A stretch of DNA of 64,000 nt, taken from NCBI GenBank assembly GCA_030760725.1, contig JASWHV010000010.1, forward strand, positions 38,817,760-38,881,759. The letters run 5' to 3'. Origin of the DNA: Neostapfia colusana (lineage: Eukaryota; Streptophyta; Magnoliopsida; Poales; Poaceae). The first letter of the stretch is position 1, and each line of letters opens with the position of its first letter. Positions 24,059 through 32,744 of this stretch are shown here, piece after piece. A program made the translations under genes and the position numbers. The notes below the pieces were generated by a model. That model was not told where the DNA came from and ran no database searches. It saw only the letters and a program-made list of their open reading frames with translations.

Positions 24059-24063
24059 TCTCG
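24059..24063. repeat. Target-site duplication of B, right copy (TCTCG)
   Basis: TCTCG directly after the CCCTTACA end of B; element A LTR sequence resumes with TGCACCCAGCACC, as at 2377. Confidence 0.93.
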
Positions 24064-26144
24064 TGCACCCAGCACCAACCAAATCATCCAACTTGCCTCG
24101 ATCCCTACCTCTGCATAACTCATAATATCTCATTCAAGAGTAAGGTAAATAAATTGATGATCTCATATCCCAATTATCCCATTCTAAGCATGGCTAAGCA
24201 TAAGCATATAAATAAATGACATGATAAAATAAATCCCAACCCAAGCTATAAGGAAACAAGGTAATGCAATTCTATGGAAACTTCCTAGCATGTGTTTCAT
24301 ATTTCAATTGACAATGCAAATAATTCTATCTACACATCCTAGTATAGGATCAAAGTGGTCAAGGACACTTGCCTTCTTCCTACTGCTCTGAGAATGGAAA
24401 GTCTTGGTCTTGGAAGGGGAGAACTTGCTCTGGGGCAGGTTCTACTCATGCCAATACACATAGTAAAAGAAAACAACAATCCATAAGACATAGTTCACAC
24501 TTTCACTTCATGCAAACCACACATACATACCTATGAAAGTCATTCACATTTCTAAGTGTTGTGATTACTCTACATATGTTGATTTTTGGCCTACATGCAC
24601 TTTTAAACATATGTATATGATTTCTAATCTTTTGTATTCAGATTTCTGTTTGCACACTATATATGAATTTCCAATTTGAACAAATTCTTTATATTTAATT
24701 AATACACTTCTTAGCTACCAAGTTTGCATGAAAGGTAATTTCCTACTCCAATTAGGTTTTCAGATCTTCTACCAAATCCTAAACTGAAGTTTTTGGATTT
24801 GGAGACTTCATTTATCATTTTCTAATTATGCATACCTATTTTCCTATATTTTTCAGATTTATTTTCTATGCCTAAAAGTGAGTTTTCATATTAAATAGTA
24901 GGACATATCATCTAAACAGAATAGGTTCTGATCTAAAATATTAAATAATTTATTTTTGAACTTCTCCTCTGATGTGAACTAATTTAAATTTAATTTATCA
25001 GTTTTCAGAATTATTTCCTAGCCTAAAAATGTGTTTCTAGAACTAATAAATATGAACAACACTTAGGCAGATTTCATTTCAACCTAAAATCTATTTTTAA
25101 CTCATTCTAAAGTTTTCCAAGTGCTAGGAGAGTTTAAATTTGAATTTGCACATGTGTTTGCCTTACCTTTTAAATTTAAATCCTAGTTACATATTCAAAT
25201 TTCTGAATTTAATATCATATAGGGTCAAAAAGGTAAATACACTCTACTGCAGGGTTTAATTTATTATTTCCTAAATTTCCAGGGGTCTAACTATACATAA
25301 CAGAGGGGTTTTCCTAATTTTTATTAAGTCCAGGGGCTAAAAACTGATTTTTAAATGAATTTACATGAATTTTTGAAAGTCCAGGGGCTAGATCAGAAGT
25401 TTCCGGGGCTAGCTCGTGTTTTCCAAAATCCCCAGGGGGTAGCGCGTAAGAATCTCAGCCTTTATAATGCGGGGCCGATGTGGACCGTCCGATTTAAAAC
25501 AGACGGCTCAGATTAGATCGCCGAACCGGTACGCGTCGGTTTTATTTCTACCGTGCGATTTAAAATAGACGGCCCTCAAGGGGCCACGTCGCCCTGGCCG
25601 GAGCCAGCCCGCGCGCGGCGGCGGGGGTGGCGATCTCACCGGCGCAGCCTCAATTTTTTTTTGCCGCTACACGCTAGAGCTCGCATCTTTTTGCATGGAT
25701 CGGCTGCGGAGGGTTAGGGGATGCTCACCGAGGGGTTTTCCTGCACTCGGAGGCTCTGGAAGTCGGTCGGCGGCGAGCTTCAACGGCGAGGGTCTTCGGT
25801 GCACGTCGGAGTGGCAGATGGGGCGCAAGACACGTCGTTTCCTTGACCTGCAGGGCTCCCCGGCGGCGGTGGAACATGATCAGCACGTTAGATCAGGGAA
25901 TTTGAGCAAGGATCGACGGAAATCGACTGTAGAAACTTCGGTTCTCACCGGAAAGAAAAACGGCCGATGGGGGGGGGGGGGACAGCGCGATTGTCGGTGT
26001 TTAAATAGGCGAGGGAGGGCGGCAGTCTGTTGAGATCATGTTGGGGGCGTCCGGGACCGGAAATCGGGGCTGGGAGCGTGGGTTCCGGGAGTTGTTTTGA
26101 TCGGGCGCGAGAGAAGAGTCCGGGGTCGGGTGGGCGCACGGGAG
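24064..26144 (-). repeat. Element A 5' LTR, second segment, truncated
   Basis: Continues the LTR interrupted at 11648 and matches 2377-4459. At 26144 it switches abruptly to leader ORF sequence of the same family; both sides share GAG at the junction. The last ~250 bp (U3 start) of the LTR are missing. A run of about a dozen G lies near 25970. Confidence 0.9.
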
Positions 26145-26478
26145 TTATAGTGGATGATTAGCTTGCCCGTATTGCCGACGGCTTCGAGCATACGGGCAAG
26201 GGCCACTACGGGAACTCTCCCTCCTGTGGACTTACGAGCGGTGCGAATCATGCGAACCATCTAAAACAAAAGAATTTAAAATTTAGGTTAGATAAAATCT
26301 CAAACAAAAATCGTATTTTGAATGAAAGTTGGGGTAAGATGAAGAAAATAACTCCTTTAATAACACTTTTCCACCCACACCTTGGAAAATAGTTTTTTTT
26401 AAGAAAATAGGGCCCTTAAATACGTCCATTTCTACCTAGGTCCACGTTCCTACGGGCAACCTTGGCTCTGATACCACC
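26145..26478 (-). pseudogene. Copy C: remnant leader ORF and 5' leader of the A family
   Basis: Minus strand from 26260 begins MVRMIRTARKSTGGRVP, the same H3-like start as the leader ORF at 10332. It then has an in-frame deletion (about 25 residues, between VVALA and RMLEA) and runs into LTR sequence after IIHYNS. Upstream (26261-26463) is the untranslated leader, matching 10333-10540. Over the first 22 codons it differs from the 10332 copy at seven codons, six of them synonymous. Everything from the rest of the leader ORF through pol is deleted. Confidence 0.82.
26464..26476 (-). promoter_or_regulatory. Primer binding site of copy C
   Basis: TGGTATCAGAGCC on the minus strand, just inside the LTR start TGTCACACCCGG at 26481; same arrangement as at 10541. 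Confidence 0.88.
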
Positions 26479-26480
26479 TC

Positions 26481-27182
26481 TGTCACACCCGGTTTTTCCG
26501 AAGAACAACCAAGTGAATATCACATGTATGCCAGGATCATTTTCTCATACATGTGATGACAAATAGTGAAGCATCATTTATTACAAGCCAGGTGTCGAAT
26601 ATAAATAAGTCTTACATCGCAAATGTCTCAATGGACACTAATGCTTCATCACAAGTAAATAAACTAGCAGCGGAATATTATTCTTTAGGGCTCCATCACA
26701 GGCGTTGCCCGGGGGTCTTCATGAACCTAAAAGCCTTCCTCGGGTCCAAAATCCTGGTCATTATACACCACCTCATTATCTTGACCTGAGCAGCAATATA
26801 AACCAACAAATATGCAAGGTTGAGTACCAATGGTACTCAACAAGTGTAGGAAAATTTTATCATGCATGGCTAGAACAAGGAGAGGTTGAACTCATGGTTA
26901 AAGCACTACGCAATTAATACCTATCACCTTAGCTTATTAAGCACCTTCATTACTACATAGGTGAAATGGTCCCAATATCCCATCCCATCATCATAATCCA
27001 ATAACCATAACCATCATTTCCAATGTTAAGCTCCCCGCTTAACTTCCAAAACCATCAATCCTCTAATCATGAATAAGTCCAGGCCGCTCTTAACCGTGAG
27101 CACGGCTGTCAAGACAGTTTTGACTCTGCAGAGTTTGTACCACTGTACCCACAAGTAGTGATTTCATCCCCCGTTGCCGGGT
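26481..27182 (-). repeat. Copy C 5' LTR, truncated (A family)
   Basis: Matches 1285-1998, from TGTCACACCCGG to CCCCCGTTGCCGGGT. It is more diverged from the two element A LTRs than they are from each other. At 27183 it changes to unrelated Tat-lineage internal sequence with no duplication, so the junction is a rearrangement rather than a clean insertion. Confidence 0.88.
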
Positions 27183-27233
27183 AAGGCTCCTTGAGCTGGA
27201 CTACAGACTCGATAAAAAAGGGAGAAGCAAGTC

Positions 27234-29003
27234 CTAAGGACCTCCCGGCTCTTGCCGGAACCTTGCGGCTACAAGGGCGGCCACATCCTCGACTTCAGCC
27301 CTGGCAGCTTCCTCCCGCTCCGCGGCTGGGCCCTCTCTTGCTGGCTCCAGTGAGAAAGAGGGGTTGCGGTTCTTGAAGCATGCCAGCACATGCGAGGCGA
27401 CCTCTAAAGCTAAGCCGCGGCCCTCGGCTTCAAGCTCGCTGGCGACCACCGAGTCGAGTCTGTCCAGCTTGGCGCCGATCGACTCCAATGCAGGGATCAC
27501 CTCTGCCACCTGCAATGCGGGAGTTGCGGCCCTCACCGGACTGAAACCAAGAGGGATCAGGGCGGACCCCACCCGATCCACGAAGCTCGAGACCGCAAGG
27601 GCCTCAGAGGACCGTAGGGCTGAGAGCTCCTCCACCTCGTGGCGGGCCGCCCGCAGAGCCTCCAGGTTCCTCTCGGAGAATTCCTTCTCCTGGGCCGCCA
27701 GGAAACTCTCCCGAAGGCGGAGGGTCTCGGCTAGCCGCTCCAACTCAGCGGCCCTGAAGCCGGCAGTCAACTCGCGGTCCAAGACCGCCCGGCGATCATG
27801 GGAGACCTGTTCATCCCTCAAGTCAAGGTCTGCCTTCAGAATCTCCAGCTCCTCCATCCGAGCTCGGAGATCATCCTCGCCGGCAGCCAGCTGCGCGGCG
27901 ACCCTCTCTGCCTCAGCTGCCACGGAACGCTCCCGCTCGTCAATGGCAAGTTCGCGGCGCTCCAACCGCTGCCGTATTTCCACAGCAGCAGAGAGGCTCT
28001 CTTCGGCCCGGGCGTGAGCCTCCAGGGCCTCCCTGTTGATCCGCCGCGACTGGGTGTCCATGCGGTCAACAGCCCGCTTCATCCGGTCGACAAGCGTTTC
28101 CCTGAAGTCGAGCAACTCCCGCCTGGAGTCGAGCTCGCTCTTAACCTTCGCGGTCCTCTCCCGCAAAAGGTTCCCCCAGGTGAGGAGGCGGTCCCGTTCA
28201 ACCGTATACTCCTCCCGCTCGTGCCCTAGTGCAGCCAAGACCTGCCGGACGCTCGACTCGGCAAGCGCGAAGGCGTCCGCCAGAGGCAATGGAGCAACAG
28301 AGGCTGGGGCAGTCCCTCCGATCTCCTCCATTACCTCGTCCTCAGGAAGAGCCGACGCGCCAGCCGCCGAGACGAGACGTCGATCAAGAGAAGCTGGCTT
28401 CGCGGCGCTGGCAGCCAGGCCAGCTGGGCTCTTTTCAGCTTCTGGCTCCTTGACCTGAGGAGAGGGACGAGCCGGGGAAGACGGAGCTGGAGAAGAAGCC
28501 AGGCCGCCTAGTGCAGGATCAACCTGTGCTGGCTCGGGGGCTGCGGTAGCTGTCTTTGCAGGAAGAGACGGCGCCGCCGCGGAGTCCGGGCACACCGTAA
28601 CAGGAGAAGTCCGCGCTGGCCTGGGGGCCGCAGCAGTCGCCCCTGGCTCCGAGCGCATCGGCACAGATTCCCCGCAAGACGGGGAAGGCCGGGAAGCGCG
28701 GACACTCCAGCGGGCTGTAAACCCCGACTTCCGAGCCGGGGTAGGATTTCCAGAGCCCACTACCGTCTCCGACGACCGCTCCGCAGTTGCTTGGACTGGC
28801 GGAACAGGGGACGCCACAGAGGCTTCCCCCAGCACATCAGCCCGGGGCCTCTTCGAGTCGCCACCGGAGGGAGTGTCAGGCACACCAGAATCCCGACTTG
28901 GCACCGGCGCCGTTGCTGGAGGAGATCGGGCGCGTTTCTTCTCTGGCAGCGGGTTGGAAGCCATGGCAAGGGAGAGCTCAAAGGCAAGAAAGCAAAAGCG
29001 CAA
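27234..29003 (-). CDS. Antisense ORF of Tat-type element D, coiled-coil protein
   Basis: 589 residues, antisense to the LTR. Residues 1-220 are low-complexity Ala/Pro/Ser-rich with basic clusters (EKKRARSPP, GGDSKRPRAD) that could be nuclear localisation signals. Residues about 225-475 are a long Glu/Arg/Ala/Leu-rich region predicted by eye to be coiled coil (LRERTAKVKSELDSRRELL, DERERSVAAEAERVAAQLA). The C terminus has SFVDRVGSALIPLGFSPV and a conserved-looking ELEAEGRGLALEVASHVLAC. Antisense ORFs at this site are known in Tat-lineage elements, sometimes annotated as gypsy-type transposon proteins, with no established function. The frame is open throughout. An inner start at MASNPLPEKKRARS (28964) is as plausible as the upstream ATG. 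Confidence 0.7.
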   Translation of the reverse strand: MRFCFLAFELSLAMASNPLPEKKRARSPPATAPVPSRDSGVPDTPSGGDSKRPRADVLGEASVASPVPPVQATAERSSETVVGSGNPTPARKSGFTARWSVRASRPSPSCGESVPMRSEPGATAAAPRPARTSPVTVCPDSAAAPSLPAKTATAAPEPAQVDPALGGLASSPAPSSPARPSPQVKEPEAEKSPAGLAASAAKPASLDRRLVSAAGASALPEDEVMEEIGGTAPASVAPLPLADAFALAESSVRQVLAALGHEREEYTVERDRLLTWGNLLRERTAKVKSELDSRRELLDFRETLVDRMKRAVDRMDTQSRRINREALEAHARAEESLSAAVEIRQRLERRELAIDERERSVAAEAERVAAQLAAGEDDLRARMEELEILKADLDLRDEQVSHDRRAVLDRELTAGFRAAELERLAETLRLRESFLAAQEKEFSERNLEALRAARHEVEELSALRSSEALAVSSFVDRVGSALIPLGFSPVRAATPALQVAEVIPALESIGAKLDRLDSVVASELEAEGRGLALEVASHVLACFKNRNPSFSLEPAREGPAAEREEAARAEVEDVAALVAARFRQEPGGP

Positions 29004-29435
29004 GAGTCCAAGAAGAAACGCAGAGAAGTGCGAAGGGAAGCTACAATGTGGGTGAGACCCCCTCTAAAAAGCTTCCCGGTGCAGTTCCAAGCAATTCGGA
29101 ACTCTGCGAATACCCCGCACCCGCAACCGCTTCGGTTCCTAGACCGAGTGCCGATGACGGGTGGGCCCAAGCCGCTTAACTGGAGCGGTGGGGGCAAGGA
29201 GTCAGTCTCCTAAGAAGATGAGCCGGCAAGGCCCTTCGGCGGTTCCCGAAGAAAGCGCCGCAACGTGCAGAAGTGGCAGCCTTGGGAACCGCCGCAGTAA
29301 AAGCAATCATCAAGTGGGCGCACGCTCTCACGACCCCGCGGCCGTTCGTGCTCCGGCAGTGATCAAGTCGGGACTTAGAGAAAGTGCGCGGATCGGAAGA
29401 GACGGAGGTCCCACCTCGGGCTCGCTATCTCCCCC

Positions 29436-29452
29436 GAGATGGGCCCGGGGGC
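29436..29452 (+). promoter_or_regulatory. Polypurine tract of element D
   Basis: AGATGGGCCCGGGGGCC lies immediately before the LTR start TGTCGGTACTT, as in other Tat-type grass elements. It fixes the element on the plus strand, opposite to its long ORF. Confidence 0.75.
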
Positions 29453-29455
29453 CAC

Positions 29456-30554
29456 TGTCGGTACTTGAGATATGGGGTACCCCCGCGCACAGGGTAAAAT
29501 GCCTAAGGTGCTCGCCCTTCTCCGCAGGGAGAGCTCCGAAGGCGCCACGCGTCTGGCAGGGCCGGACCTCCCTCTCCTCAGAGGAGAGCTCCGGGCCCGC
29601 CACGTGGCATACAGAAGCCGGACCTCCCCTTCCGCGGGAGAGAGGTCCGAAGACGCCACGCGTCCAGCGGGGCCGGACCTCCCTCTCCTCAGAGGTGAGC
29701 TCTGGGCCCGCCACGTGGCATGCAGGAGCCGGACCTCCCCCTCCGCGGGAGAGAGGTCCGAAGGCGCCACGCTTTCAGCGGGGCCGGACCTCCCTCTCCT
29801 CAGAGAAGAGCTCCGGACCCGCCACGTGGCTGGAAGAACGGTGCTGCCTGCCCCCGAGCGGTAGGCAGCGGGCGTAAAGGCGCCCCTCACCTTGCCCGTA
29901 CAAGGAATTCAAGGCCCGCGTCTTCCCAAGACGCGGAAACGCGGAGCACGCGCCTGTCAGGTGCCGTTGCATCCAGTCGCATCACAGACTGGCGCGCGGT
30001 GTCAGAACCTGCCAGGAAATAAACGCCGCGACAAGACATCCCATGCCGCCTGCGCCGTCATCAACCACTATGACTAGTGCGCAGCATGGGCAGGGCAGCA
30101 AAATGAAGACTCAGAAGCCTTCGACCAGAGGCAACCACCGGCATAACTACAGATACGGTAGATAATAGACAATCTTCCTGGGACCACCTGTCGGGTCCCG
30201 GCTTCCCTTGTAAGCCGCCCGAGCCTTGGACTATAAAAGGCTCGGGTAGGCGTCGATAGCAAGGGTTCGCATTCTGCAACTCATACGCTAGCCATACACT
30301 CTCAAGCTGTAACTCACCTCCAAGCTCAGGCCCCCGGCCCTGAGCAGCAAGCAATACAGCGAGCTCCATAGCTCGCCGTGGACGTAGGGTTTTACGCTCC
30401 GGCGGCCTGAACCACGTAAAACTTCCCGTGTCAAGCTCTCACTAACTCGTCCATCCGCGCAAGCTCTCCGCTAGGAACTAGCCCCTCCGAAAAAAGAACC
30501 TCCGCGGGCTGCCCAGTGCAGGCCTGGGGGAAGTGTCGATCGCACACTTCGACA
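29456..30554 (+). repeat. Element D 3' LTR (1,099 bp)
   Basis: Runs TGTCGGTACTTGAG to CACTTCGACA. The reverse complement recurs at 37477-38574 as a solo LTR. U3 contains about six 55-58-bp units with alternating CCACGTGG and CCACGCGT cores (29540-29840). A TATA box (CTATAAAAGG) lies at 30231-30240. It ends exactly at the integrase-coding sequence of element E. Confidence 0.9.
29540..29840 (+). repeat. Tandem ~55-bp units with CACGTG/CACGCG cores in LTR D
   Basis: Six units of the type GGCCGGACCTCCC ... GAGCTCCGGGCCCGCCACGTGG. Cores lie near 29545 (CACGCG), 29598 (CACGTG), 29656 (CACGCG), 29710 (CACGTG), 29766 (CACGCT) and 29820 (CACGTG). CACGTG is the plant G-box bound by bZIP and bHLH factors, so the array may act as an enhancer. 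It sits about 400-700 bp upstream of the TATA box. Confidence 0.75.
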
Positions 30555-31598
30555 GTAGCGCTCCACATCACGCCTCTTTCGTGGACAAAAGAAGTGAGCG
30601 ACCAGCACATCCTCTGTCTTTTTAACACCAAAATGTCCCATCAAACCACCTCCATGCGCTTCATGCAACAACAAAAGACGAACGGAGCTAGCTGGAACAC
30701 ACAGCTTGTTAGCACGGTAGAGAAGGCCTTCACGCAGCAGGAATTTTTGCCACTTTCTTCCCTCTCTACAATTTTCAAAGGCATCTTTGAAGTCCAAATC
30801 AGTAGCATATAACCTCTTTATGATTTCCAAACCAAAGATTTTATGAGGAAGTTGGGACAGCATGGTATAACGTCTAGATAAAGCATCGGCAATCACATTG
30901 TCTTTCCCTTTCTTATGTTTAATGATGTAAGGAAATGATTCTATGAACTCAATCCATTTAGCATGACGTTTGTTCAGATTAGCTTGTCCTTTAAGATACT
31001 TCAAAGACTCATGATCTGAATGTATGACAAATTCTTTAGACCATAGTTAATGTTGCCAAGTTTGCAAGACACGCACTAAAGCATAAATTTCTTTGTCATA
31101 TGTAGAATAATTCAGCGAAGGCCCATGCAATTTTTCACTAAAGAAGGCAATAGGTTTACCTCCTTGAATTAGCACTCCTCCAATGCCAATGCCGCTCGCG
31201 TCACATTCAAGCTCGAAGGTCTTCTCAAAATCAGGAAGTTGCAGCAATGGTGCTTGTGTGAGCTTCGACTTGAGAACATCAAAAGCTTGTTGTTGTGCTG
31301 GTCCCCATCGAAACGGCACTCCACGCTTTGTCAACTCGTGGAGAGGTGCCGCAATGGTGCTGAAATCCTGCACGAAACGACGGTAGAAACCTGCGAGACA
31401 AAGAAAACTCTGAACCTGTGTGACCGTAGTCGGAAGTGGCCAGCTCGTGATGGCAACAATTTTTGCCTCATCCACCTCAATGCCCTGCGAAGTAACAACA
31501 TACCCAAGAAAAGACACACGATCGGTGCAAAAGGTGCACTTCTCAAGGTTACCATATAAACGATGTCGACTTGAAAAGAAATTCGTGGTTGTGGCCAA
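30555..31598 (-). pseudogene. pol: Element E: gypsy pol fragment (RT end, RNase H, integrase zinc finger)
   Basis: Minus strand from 31598: RT thumb (YGNLEKCTFCTDRVSFLGYV), connection (LAGFYRRFVQDFSTIAAPL), RNase H (ECDASGIGIGGVLIQ, NYSTYDKEIYALVR), then a TAA stop near 31047. It continues in frame with HSDHESLKYLKGQ, the DALSRRY motif and the integrase zinc finger (HEAHGGGLMGHFGVKKTEDV), ending at VERYC where LTR D begins. It is a different family from A, B and F. The RT core, gag and catalytic integrase are missing at both cut ends. The sequence beyond about 31555 no longer matches RT. Confidence 0.85.
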
Positions 31599-31599
31599 A

Positions 31600-31799
31600 G
31601 GTTCTGGGTTCTATTTATAATCGGGAAACGAAGAGTCCTAATCTGATCGGAATTCGAATGATAGTCCCATTCATATTGTTTTTTTGAATTGTAACAACTT
31701 ATCTTTAGTTGATTTGGTTGCAGTATTCAGCGTAGAAGAGTTCGTGTCGGTTTCCTCCATGTTGGGCACTCGTGCACGGGAGAAAAACCGCTTTAGAGT
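31600..31799. other. Unassigned spacer between E and F
   Basis: About 200 bp of AT-rich sequence after the RT fragment of E and before the repeat array of the F LTR. No coding sequence or repeat is recognised; neither neighbour's natural end is visible here. Confidence 0.5.
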
Positions 31800-32705
31800 T
31801 GCGACCCTATGCGGTGATGAGCTCCGGAGGCTCCATGTGTCCTGCGGCAACCTGGGCTCCCTTTTTTCTGCAGAGACGAGCTCCGGTTGTGACGCGTGTC
31901 AGGTGGACGAGACCTCCCTCTCCTCAAGGGTGAGCTCCACGTGCGCCACGCGTCCTGGTGGGCGGGACTTCCCCTCTCAACAGAGGCAAGCTCCACGTGC
32001 GCCATGTGTCTGGTAGGTCAGGACCTCCCCTTTCAACAGAGGTGAGCTCCGCGAACGCCACGTGTCAGTTCTGGACCTCCCCCTCTCTTTGGAGGTGGCT
32101 CTGAGTGTGCCATGTGTCAATTCCGGATCTCCCCTCTCTTCCGAGGTGAGCTCCGAAAATGCCACGTGTCCTAGCAGAGCCAGACTTCCTTTCTCCTCAG
32201 AGACGAGCTCTGAGGTGGACACTTGTCCAACAGTGACGGACCTCCCGGAGGTGAGCTCCGAGGTCGACACGTGTCCATCAGCGTCAGACCTCCCAGAGAT
32301 GAGCTCCGAGAGTGGCACGTGTCCTGTGCGGCTGGTCCCCTCTTTTCCGCGGGGACTAGCTCCGCAGCCGGCACATGTCCTTCGGGACTGGCCTCGCTCC
32401 TCTGCAGAGGCTAGCTCCAGGGGCAACAGTTGTCCCACGGGGTCGAACCTCTACCCTTTTGCAGGGATGAGCCCCGAGCCTGCCACGTAGCCAGTTTAGA
32501 GGCGGACCTCTCCCCCTTTTCAGAGAAGAGCTCCGAACGCGCCACGTGGCCAGCGAGCCACGGGATTGTCTTCGGCGCTCTCTATAAACTGGAATTTGCT
32601 TCTTTTGGCTAACTTTTTGATTCTTTCTTGGTTTCAACTTATTTTAAAAGTGTTTTTCTACACGAAACATGAATACATGCAGAACCCGAAAATGAAGGTG
32701 TCACA
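31800..32705 (-). repeat. Element F 3' LTR, truncated, with tandem repeats
   Basis: The LTR starts on the minus strand at 32705 (TGTGACACCTTCATTTTCGG), directly after the polypurine tract of F. Most of it is a tandem array (31830-32560). No natural left end (TGTGACG or similar on the plus strand) is found, so it is truncated near 31800, or the array belongs to a second LTR fused here. A plus-strand TATA-like CTCTATAAACTGG sits at 32580 after the array. Confidence 0.6.
31830..32560. repeat. Tandem array of about 14 units of 52-61 bp with ACGTG-type cores
   Basis: Each unit reads roughly GACCTCCC ... GAGGTGAGCTCCGA ... GCCACGTGTC. Cores occur near 31833, 31893, 31935, 31995, 32056, 32108, 32160, 32217, 32265, 32315, 32370, 32422, 32480 and 32538, with variants CATGTG, CACGCG and CACTTG. 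The unit resembles those in LTR D (29540) and LTR G (42370) but is more diverged. Confidence 0.75.
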
Positions 32706-32744
32706 AATCTACCCCCTTAAATTGAATCTTGCCCTCGAGATTCG

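Larger units (their letters stand above)
1285..26144 (-). mobile_element. Element A: Tekay-like Ty3/gypsy chromovirus, with nested B
   Basis: Reading on the minus strand: 5' LTR (26144-24064 plus 11648-10558, split by element B), primer site (10553-10541), leader ORF, gag-protease-RT, RT-RNase H-integrase-chromodomain tail, polypurine tract (4728-4711), 3' LTR (4709-1285). Domain order and the chromodomain-like integrase tail place it among chromoviruses, Tekay type (established family knowledge). The 5' LTR lacks about 250 bp at its U3 end, where it joins a second partial copy (C). One frameshift near 7020 is the main lesion in pol. The left flank AAGAC (1280-1284) would be one target-site copy; the partner is lost. 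Confidence 0.9.
27183..30554 (+). mobile_element. Element D: 3' end of a Tat-lineage gypsy element
   Basis: A 3' fragment: antisense ORF (29003-27234), polypurine tract (about 29436-29452) and a complete LTR (29456-30554). The tract GGGCCCGGGGGCCAC followed by TGTCGGTACTT, and an extra ORF on the opposite strand between pol and the 3' LTR, are known for Tat-lineage grass elements (Grande/RIRE2 type). The 5' LTR, gag and pol are absent. The right end abuts pol of element E; the left end joins the copy C LTR. Confidence 0.8.

Noticed and set aside
27364..28458. Plus-strand open frames of 140-217 codons opposite the antisense ORF of D
   Set aside because: They are shadows of the GC-rich coiled-coil ORF; composition is Arg/Ser-rich as expected for the complement of Glu/Ala/Leu codons.
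29161..29890. Long repetitive frames (up to 238 codons) in LTR D on both strands
   Set aside because: They arise from the ~55-bp tandem units whose length keeps frames open; the same happens in the solo LTR at 38012-38637.
31579..31700. Possible organelle-derived DNA
   Set aside because: The AT-rich stretch looked plastid-like at first, but I could not tie it to any specific organelle gene from the sequence alone.
31830..32560. Regularly spaced repeats resembling a CRISPR array
   Set aside because: Units are diverged and tandem without unique spacers, in a plant LTR context; no cas genes. The same applies to the 38623-39068 motif array.
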